From the NCBI GenBank assembly GCA_951799425.1, contig OX637394.1:36926001-36990000 (forward strand): 64,000 nt of DNA, in the 5' to 3' direction. Both the position numbers and the translations under genes were made by a program. The notes under the pieces were generated by a model. That model had not been told where the DNA came from and did not search any database. It saw only the letters and a list, made by a program, of their open reading frames with translations. How positions within the stretch are numbered: position 1 is the stretch's first letter; each line of letters starts with the position of its first letter. Of the stretch, positions 57,507 through 64,000 are shown piece after piece. Origin of the DNA: Ilex aquifolium (taxonomy: Eukaryota > Streptophyta > Magnoliopsida > Aquifoliales > Aquifoliaceae).

Positions 57507-58071
57507 TGATGATGCACAAAATAGTATCGTGCAAGATCAACAGTCGAGTGTGTGATAAGGTGTAATTAATGGACAATAAATATGCAATCAATTACAGTAA
57601 TATAAATATTGAGTCAACACACAGATATATAGTGGTTCGGTTCGGGTGGCCTACTCCACTCCGAGAAACGACAACAATGGTCGGGGGTCTTTATTGATGA
57701 ATAAAGTAAGGGAGAGGTGTGCTCTGGGAGAGGTACAATAGCTAGGAAAGAGAATATATATGTGTGTAGAGAGGTATGGTGAGATACCAAGATGTCCTCC
57801 CTCATGTGGTGAGGACTTACAATTTATAGGTATGATGAGGCGATGACGTGAGTGTGAGGGTACTAATTTTTCAGGGAGGATATTTACAAAAGGTAAGTAC
57901 AATTAATTCTTGTGTATCCATCCCGATGATCTCTACCCACGTGCTCTTTTCTTCATGGACTCCTTGGATCTTGGATTGCGTCGGGTTGGTGAACCGGACT
58001 TGGGCTGCCTTCTTAGTGGATCTGGGCTTGGTTAATTTACTGGGCCGACCCGGTTGGATTTGAGCTCGTCA
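57507..58071 (-). repeat. Right (5') LTR of the non-autonomous Tat-type element
   Basis: It begins TGATGATGCACAAAATAG and ends GAGCTCGTCA on the plus strand, 565 bp. Confidence 0.92.
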
Positions 58072-58574
58072 AATATGTATATAAATAGATTATATTAAAC
58101 TATATAAAGTCTAACTTATGCACTAATTTAAACAGAATGTATAGAAATCAAAACTAGTGTACTTACATTGACGCAGAACACGACGAACAGTAAAATCCAT
58201 AAATCCATAAATCCAATAATAAAAACAATAATTCGAGCCTTGTGTAATCACAGTTGCTTAAGGCAGATTTGCTCCCTCTCGGTGCTTAAGGTTGATAAGC
58301 ACCTGTCTCCCAAGATAAAACGGATTTCATTCTTGAAGATGTAGCACTTCAATCTCCAAGACTCCAAGAACACAATTCTGTGTTTATAATTGAACCGAAC
58401 TTGAAATAATAATGCAGCAATATGCAGAGAGAGAGAAGAAAGACTGAATACTTAATTCAGTATTTTGGATAATTGAGAGAACTAGAATGAGAGAGCAATT
58501 CTTGAATTGTTCAATGGTATGTTTTGGGAGTGCAAGGAATCACTTATTTATAGACTCCCTAGTGGCTTTTCATA

Positions 58575-58800
58575 AAGGGTGTAACAATATGTAATGGTAC
58601 CTTTTAATCCAAATAATATCAATGGTCACTTTATGAAAAGGTACAACCATTTGAAACGGTGTCTTTTAGTCCAAGAGATCTCAATGATTATTTTATGAAA
58701 GGTTGTGACTATTTGTAATGGTGTCTTTTAACCAAAAGGTGTTAATGGTGACTTTATGAAAAGATTTAACTTTTTGGATTGGTGTCTTTAATCAAAAGTC
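58575..58800. repeat. Four 60-bp tandem units in the 0.9 kb solo LTR
   Basis: Units contain TAATGGT(A/G)(C/T)CTTTTAA and end CACTTTATGAAA-like. A second two-copy repeat (CAATTGCTCC-AAAAGTCACAAA) follows at about 58850-58925. Confidence 0.8.
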
Positions 58801-58981
58801 ATGAATTTTGAATTAGTAACCTTTCATGTCATATTCACTTCACACATTTTCAATTGCTCCCAAAAGTCACAAAGACTTTAACAACCTTTTCAATTGCTCC
58901 AAAAAGTCACAAAAACTTTAATAATTTCTCATTCACTACTTAATGGTTTTTTTTTAAATAAATATACCGTTATTTCCAACA

Positions 58982-59391
58982 CATCTTTGTCCCGTGATCT
59001 TCGCCTCCTTGTGTACCTCATTCTCTTGCCCTAGCTTCCTTTCTTTATTGTGAGATCTCCTTCAGCATGGCATCGTGCGTATCCAGTAGGTCCTGAAGAG
59101 ATTGGACTAACTTCTTGAAGGCTGGGATTTCCCCCTTGGCACGAGGGGGAGGTTTCTTGGTTTAGGTCGTCCTTCTGAGCTTTGTCTTTAGAATAATATC
59201 TTGCTGATGAAAAATTGTCATAATCATCTTGATTTTCATTTTAGCTTCCGAAGGCGTCTTCCCTAATGTCATTATCTGAGGGGAAGGAAATATTGTAGTT
59301 TCGATCAGAGTCATGCTCAAAATCATCTTGATTGATGAGCAGTGACCCAATTATGCTTCGTAGTCTTGACATGATATTTTTTGTTCGAGTG
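58982..59391 (-). pseudogene. Host Tat piece: leader and Gag N-terminus
   Basis: A minus-strand Met near 59372 (MSRLRS-like) stands shortly after the primer site, as in other Tat elements. The following sequence is charged but degraded. No domain is recognisable. Confidence 0.6.
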
Positions 59392-59410
59392 TTCCCATAG
59401 ACGGTACCAA
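59392..59410 (-). other. Primer binding site of the host Tat
   Basis: The minus strand reads TTGGTACCGTCTATGGGAA followed by CACTCGAACAA, a two-base variant of the TTGGCGCCGTCTGTGGGAA site common in Tat elements. Confidence 0.85.
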
Positions 59411-59411
59411 T

Positions 59412-59725
59412 TGTAAGAGGTAAAACACCTTACAAAATGATAGGAATTCAATGAGGAACAAACGAATAGAGGTTGCATCGCTCCTCCTACAAAACATGCA
59501 AACTGCCAAAGACTGGGATGGGCCGGTTAGAGACACTCCAATGCTTAAGTCAGTAAGGTTCTGAAAATGTGTGCAAAGCTGGTTACAGGAAAAAAAAGTG
59601 TGTACCTTCGACTTTAAGTCTAACCTGGTATTTCTAGCTTGATTTGGTACCCTTTCTACTAGAGTTCCCACTATTGGCTATGTGTGGTGATGCACCCAAC
59701 ATTTAGCTAGACTGATAGTGATTAC
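59412..59725 (-). repeat. Host Tat 5' LTR, part next to the primer site
   Basis: The plus strand starts TGTAAGAGGTAAAAC. A segment with CTCCAATGCTTAAGTCAGTAA recalls the U5 of other Tat LTRs. Interrupted at 59726 by a solo LTR. Confidence 0.75.
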
Positions 59726-61945
59726 TGTCACACCCCCACCCCAGATCACATAGGGTGGGTGGCAGACCGACCACCAAGGCCTTAACCAATCAGCACTGTG
59801 CATAATAAATGCAAAATACAGTGGAAGATAAATAATAAAGTGATCCAATCCATCGACCTAATGAATACCAAAGGAATAAACTGAACATCACCAACATCAT
59901 TATTAAACTCATGTGAAACAATAATTAACCATAAGGTTCACTATTCTAAGTATAAGCAACATTATCCCTAAAACAATTGAATATTTATCTCAAAACTATA
60001 AAAGATATTTATTCCTGAAGACCTACAATAAAATAAATCTTCAAGTCCTCTAATCCCTTGTATATCAGCAGACTTACTCCTCACCCTGATCCTCTCCTGA
60101 AAAATGTTATATGTTTGGGTGAGCACAATGGCCCGTGAATAGCAACCACCTTTAATGAGGTGTGAAAATAAATCCCACAGTTTATATACAAAAATAAACT
60201 TTGATACATACATAAGTACAACAAATTGTACCACAATACTTCCCACATAATCATGTAAATAAAATGATCTCATGATCACAAATAACTTTATAAATGAAAA
60301 GACATTTATAATCTAAAACACTCACACACAAATTCAGTCTCAAATACATTTTTCAAATCATGTTTGTTACCACTAGCCTGATGACTGACCCCGTCTCTTG
60401 TTACCACTAGCCTGGTAACTGGCCCCTATGTGCACATCCCTATACCGACCACACCGGTATACAATCTCGTTACCATTTAGACCTGGTAACCCAGTCCCCG
60501 TCTCATAAACATGATTTTCACACACACCAAAATTGTAGTTTTAGTCCCAACGCACACAAAATTTTTCTTTCATCACCAAAGCAATGATATAAAATAATCC
60601 CACAAGTTTTTTAAAATTCACATATATAACAGTTCACAATTGCAAAACATTTAATTGCAACCTCAAACATCAACACATATATCATATATATGAAAAATCC
60701 ACACGCACGCACCCACACATTTAATATAGAAAATCCTCCCAAAAGAAGTAGTAACTACTCACCTTGATTCCCAAAATTCAATTCAAAACTCTCTTTCCCA
60801 ACCTCAATGCAATCACCACCTAATCCAATAATAGCATATAACGATCAATCCCTATTCCTAACTTTGTCGTTTCGCGATTCTATATTTAATTTTTGTACTT
60901 CCTACCCATTGATATATATACTTTATATATCTTTTACATATAAATATTCTTTCTAATATGAGGTAATAGGGTATAAAAGTATTCTGGACTGTTTAGAAAA
61001 AGTTTCTAAAGTTTTGGGGTCAAATCATAATTTTTGAAATTTTTAGGGTCAAAGTGTAATTTTCTTAAAAAATGAAATTTCTGTTTTCGGGCCTACCATA
61101 ATTTTCTAAAATTCTATTCTTCTAACTTACCAAGTAAAATAGTGGTTAAAATTAAGTTTAGAAGAATATAGGGGTCAAAGTAAAACTCTTTAAAACTAAA
61201 GGGGAGGTTTTTGTAATTTCTGGATATGGTCTTCTTCTACCTACGGACATCCCAATTTCATTCTCCAGCAACTTTAACAAGTTAAATCCCTTTCCTTTTT
61301 TTTTCTTTTTCTTCCCAACACATTGATTAAACTCAATCAATTCCAAACTATAAACTTAAAATTCAACCTAATAACCTTAATAACAACAAGGTACCATGAG
61401 ACTCCTATATATATATATATACACCAACATTATAAACCCTACACCATCTAATTGAATAAAAATATAAAACTCATAAGACAAGTAAGCAATCCATACCTTT
61501 AATGGATTCAACCATTTTTGTTTCTCCTCCTTCCTTGCCCCTCTCTCTTTCTCTCTTTCTCTCTTTCTCTCTCCACCTATTCTTTTTCTTCCAGCCCAAA
61601 CAATATTAGTAAAATATGAGGCAAGGCAACCTAGGGCACTTAATTAACTAAAAAGTGTAGGAGTCAACTATTCTTGATAACACTAAAGTCCCCTTAGCAA
61701 TAAGGAATTAGTGTACAACCAATTCTACAATTCTAAAACTCTATCCAACTAAGTCTCTATAATTATCTGATATTTCCCATACACCAAAAACTAAATTATC
61801 TCCACTGATTTCCAAATCATATCCATAAGCCCATAAGGACAGACCCCAAGGCAAACAAAAGTGTAAAACTTTTGTAAATCCAACGTATTCACTTTTATTT
61901 TTATTATTATTATTGTTATTTCATTTTTTTTCCTTGGGTATTACA
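59726..61945 (-). mobile_element. Solo LTR, chromovirus-like
   Basis: It begins TGTCACACCCCCACC and ends GGGTATTACA on the plus strand, 2220 bp, with an ATTAC duplication at 59721-59725 and 61946-61950. The CT-rich tract at 61545-61575 corresponds to the GA-rich leader of other chromovirus LTRs here, indicating minus orientation. A GTTACCACTAGCCTG repeat (60365-60490) is inside. No gene. Confidence 0.85.
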
Positions 61946-62494
61946 ATTACACTAGAATCTTTCCCAGTATACCTTTTTCGTCTATTTATTCGAGCATGTT
62001 GATAAAGTTTACCTATGACTAGGACGACTTTCTTATCAATCTAGCACCGCCTCTAATTCTTCGGGGTAACTCAATTTTCCTCCTTTTTGTTAGGCTGAAT
62101 CCAAATTTAACTCTATATGTTCTTATTGCCCGGCCTGAATTGTAGCTTGGTTATGCTGGCAGTTTAGCCTATCTAACCGTGTACATTTGCTCGATTGATT
62201 ATGGAATCTTTCTCGAACACACGACATCCAATTCGGGACTAATACATCAAATGGTTCGGTCTGCTCTGATTCACCAATATTCTGAATAATCACATTGCTG
62301 GCAACATGGCCTTTCTCACTTGCTTGTACTATTTCGAACCATTAAATATCTAATCATGTGCAGTCATTCTACGCTCCTTCAGAATCCATGCGGCAAATAC
62401 CAAATAATTGAGATAAAGACTTCAATGAGTCAAGTTAACAATCAAAGTGAACAGTAGTTTCATGCTAAAAACAAAAGCTATAAAAAATGGAGTT
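61946..62494 (-). repeat. Host Tat 5' LTR, outer part (right edge approximate)
   Basis: This sequence follows the ATTAC duplication and continues the interrupted LTR. The end is not defined because no matching 3' LTR is in the window. The last 70 bases may be flanking DNA. Confidence 0.5.
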
Positions 62495-63078
62495 TGATGG
62501 TGTGAATACAAGCGTGACTGAGCAGATGACTAGACTATTTGGTTAGACTTAGGGTCTGAGTTGCTAGGCTCATGAATGTTCGAATGAAAGCTTTTTGGGG
62601 AAAGTGACTGGTTGCACAACGAAAGTATAGGGGTTCACCAGCTCAGGAGCTCGACTAATCCACTCTTTAATGGAGTCTTTTGCTCCTTTTTTTTTTATTG
62701 ATGATGAATGAAACTTACAGAGAAAAATCTGTTACCACTAGGGCTCTGCCTTTTATGGAGGCACTGTACAATATTTATAGTTCAATTCCTATCTCTTAGG
62801 GATCTGTCCCGAGATCCCAGCCTACAATTCGTGAGACCTTGCTTAATTTTCGGGAGAGGATTCTTGGTCAGCTGAGAGTTTAGAGCCTTGGTTATAGCGT
62901 TCCCTTGATTCGGGGGATCCTGCTAATCACCAGCTGTCTCCTTCATGTTTCCTACTCTGCTTCATTTGTGGCGAGCTCGGGGTCAGGCCAACCGAGCTGT
63001 GGATGCCTCGCCTGACCTCTGTAACATACCTCATTTCCCGAGCTTATACTTAATTAAAATTTCTTCTAGGTATCATCA
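62495..63078 (-). repeat. 3' LTR of a second Tat-type element
   Basis: The minus strand starts TGATGATACCTAGAAG at 63078, directly after the polypurine tract. The plus-strand left end TGATGGTGTGAATAC and the GTTCACCAGC...AATCCACTC block resemble the 560-bp LTRs at 53009 and 57507, giving a similar length (584 bp). The left edge is inferred. Confidence 0.65.
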
Positions 63079-63095
63079 GTTGCCCCCCAGCCCTT
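63079..63095 (-). other. Polypurine tract of the second Tat-type element
   Basis: The minus strand reads AAGGGCTGGGGGGCAAC just before the LTR start. Confidence 0.8.
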
Positions 63096-63119
63096 CGTCC
63101 AAGTGAACTTGGGTAGGGG

Positions 63120-64000
63120 GCTGAGCTGAGGTTTAGTTAAGACTGACCTCCATGAGCTGACCTCGGTTTGCGAGCTCGTTTTGGCTTTCCTCCAGGGGTC
63201 CAATACTGGTGCCCTGATGCATCCACCCCCTATGTCTCCCAAGTTCATAAGAATGTATGTTTCTTTGTGACCGCCTTTGAGAACGGCCTTCACTTCCCCT
63301 TGCACCCATTTATTAAGAATGTTTTGCAGCACTTCAATGTTTGCCCTGCCCAACTTTCCCCCAACTTCTGGGGTGTTCTAGTGGGTCTACTTGTTTTCTT
63401 TAAGAAACATAAACTTGGGATTCCCATAGTTTCCTTGCTCACGGAACTTTTCAACGTTAAGCCTACCTCTGCTGATGATTTTTTATATGTCTCCAAACGG
63501 ACTAAAGCTCAGTTAATCATCTCTGACCTCTCGAGCTCTCACAAGGGCTGGAAGAAACTTTTCTTCTTTGTATGGGGCAATCAGTGGGAGTTCAATCCTG
63601 CAGATACTTCTGACACTCTGCCAATCCCTCGGACTTGGAATGCCCCTGATAACTTGGGTAAGTTCTTGTCTGAACGAGCTGAGGTCGTTTTGATTCCTTG
63701 TCATACTGAACTTCTTTTGCTTGCTTTGCCTTTTAGGTTCCCATCTTGATCTTAGCGCTGAGGATAAACGTGTCTTGCGGGCCTTGAGGGGCTGTGGCTC
63801 AGAGAAATACTCTGATCTCATTAAGCCTTGGGTTCTCGTATCGCAAGGGTTCAGCCTTCCATAGGTGAGGATCGAGACCCCCATTCCGATATCCATTGTT
63901 GGTGCTGAGGAGGTAGCAGGTAATACTTTCCCTATTCATCTCAAATTTTTAGTCCCCCTTATTTCCTCTTAAATTGCTCATTTTAATTTTCTAGGTTCTT
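63120..64000 (+). pseudogene. Antisense ORF, Transposase_28 (gypsy-type) domain, cut by window edge
   Basis: The plus-strand reading from about 63165 encodes RFGFPPGVQYWCPD, VCFFVTAFENGLHFPLHPFI, VLQHFNVCPAQLSPNFWGVL, then KGWKKLFFFVWGNQWEFNP and LPIPRTWNAPDN. It closely follows the 'putative gypsy type transposon' domain (Transposase_28): YGFPxxV..., GxRLPLHPFF..., FxLAPxQLxPNxWR. A probable intron with GTAAGT at about 63658 and TTTTAG at about 63736 follows, after which DLSAEDKRVLRAL-like coding resumes. It is antisense to the element's minus-strand coding order, as in Tat antisense ORFs. No clear start codon was seen, and the function is unknown. Confidence 0.7.

Larger units (their letters stand above)
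53009..58071 (-). mobile_element. Non-autonomous Tat-type element with gag and an antisense ORF
   Basis: The LTRs are 559 bp (53009-53567) and 565 bp (57507-58071), with an AATAT duplication at 53004-53008 and 58072-58076. The primer site is the Tat type. The 3.9 kb interior encodes Gag on the minus strand and a separate plus-strand reading in the 3' half. No protease, RT, RNase H or integrase motifs are seen. The LTRs differ by roughly 8% by eye, so about 3 My. It has several breaks. Confidence 0.88.
52994..58981 (-). mobile_element. 0.9 kb solo LTR, split by a Tat-type element
   Basis: The minus strand starts TGTTGGAAATAACGG at 58981 and ends with TTTCTTTAACA at 52994. CATCT duplications lie at 52989-52993 and 58982-58986. 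The LTR was entered 15 bases from its 3' end by the element at 53009-58071 (AATAT duplication), so its own length is about 920 bp. The family is uncertain, with Ty1/copia plausible. Host Tat Gag lies on both sides. Confidence 0.85.
15095..62494 (-). mobile_element. Host Tat-type Ty3/gypsy element, split into eight pieces
   Basis: On the minus strand, from right to left, the pieces give: part of the 5' LTR (61946-62494 and 59412-59725), primer site (59392-59410), Gag (58982-59391, 52341-52993, 48987-49496), protease (37254-37533, 35520-35832), RT (23905-24851) and RNase H entry (15095-15396). Together they are about 4.3 kb spread over 47 kb. Each gap is an LTR element or solo LTR, and six of the seven gaps are flanked by a matching 5-bp duplication. 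Integrase and 3' LTR were not found. This is the oldest layer here, a fossil with many breaks. Its right edge is approximate. Confidence 0.8.

Noticed and set aside
63120-63750. Read as the transposase of a DNA transposon because of the domain's name
   Set aside because: It sits next to an LTR and polypurine tract in the antisense position typical of Tat elements. The name of the domain is historical and no transposase catalytic motif is seen.

Overview
The window is plant nuclear DNA and looks like repeat-rich heterochromatin of a flowering plant. Almost every base I can assign belongs to an LTR retrotransposon. The lineages are plant-specific: Ty3/gypsy Tekay-type chromoviruses with 2.2-2.8 kb LTRs, Athila-type elements with a tRNA-Asp primer site, Tat-type elements with antisense ORFs, and one Ty1/copia fragment. 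I found no convincing host gene, tRNA or rRNA. Family names rest on recognising protein motifs, not on a search.

Layout. 1-336: edge of a minus-strand Tekay LTR. 337-2345: spacer, a Ty1/copia LTR-gag fragment and an Athila-like LTR fragment. 2346-11826: an old, much-broken plus-strand Tekay element (T1) with a same-family solo LTR (6116-8504) inside its gag. 11827-12298: unassigned. 12299-15094: another Tekay solo LTR.

From about 15095 to 62494 a single minus-strand Tat-type element (the host Tat) is split into eight pieces by later insertions. They are: chromovirus T2 (15397-23904, duplication GGTTG), Athila B1 (24852-35519, TCGTC), an Athila-like solo LTR (35833-37253, GTCCT), Athila B2 (37534-48986, GTAGT), a Tekay-like solo LTR (49497-52340), a 0.9 kb solo LTR (52994-58981, CATCT) that is itself split by a 5 kb non-autonomous Tat-type element (53009-58071, AATAT), and a further solo LTR (59726-61945, ATTAC) inside the host Tat's own 5' LTR. 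The host pieces occur in the expected order PBS, Gag, protease, RT, RNase H. A second Tat-type element starts at 62495 (LTR, polypurine tract, antisense Transposase_28-type ORF) and runs off the right edge.

Most interesting signals. (1) In both Athila elements the family-specific palindrome cluster found in the LTR U3 recurs internally, just upstream of a TATA box and the env-position third ORF, as if that ORF had its own LTR-like promoter. The palindrome differs between the two elements, but in each it matches that element's LTR. (2) T2 has LTRs only about 1% apart, yet where RT and RNase H should lie it holds about 1.4 kb of degenerate tandem repeat, suggesting it was moved by another element's enzymes. 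(3) B2 has two 1072-bp LTRs with one difference seen by eye, so it is very recent. (4) CCGG-centred palindrome arrays occur in LTRs of several unrelated families.
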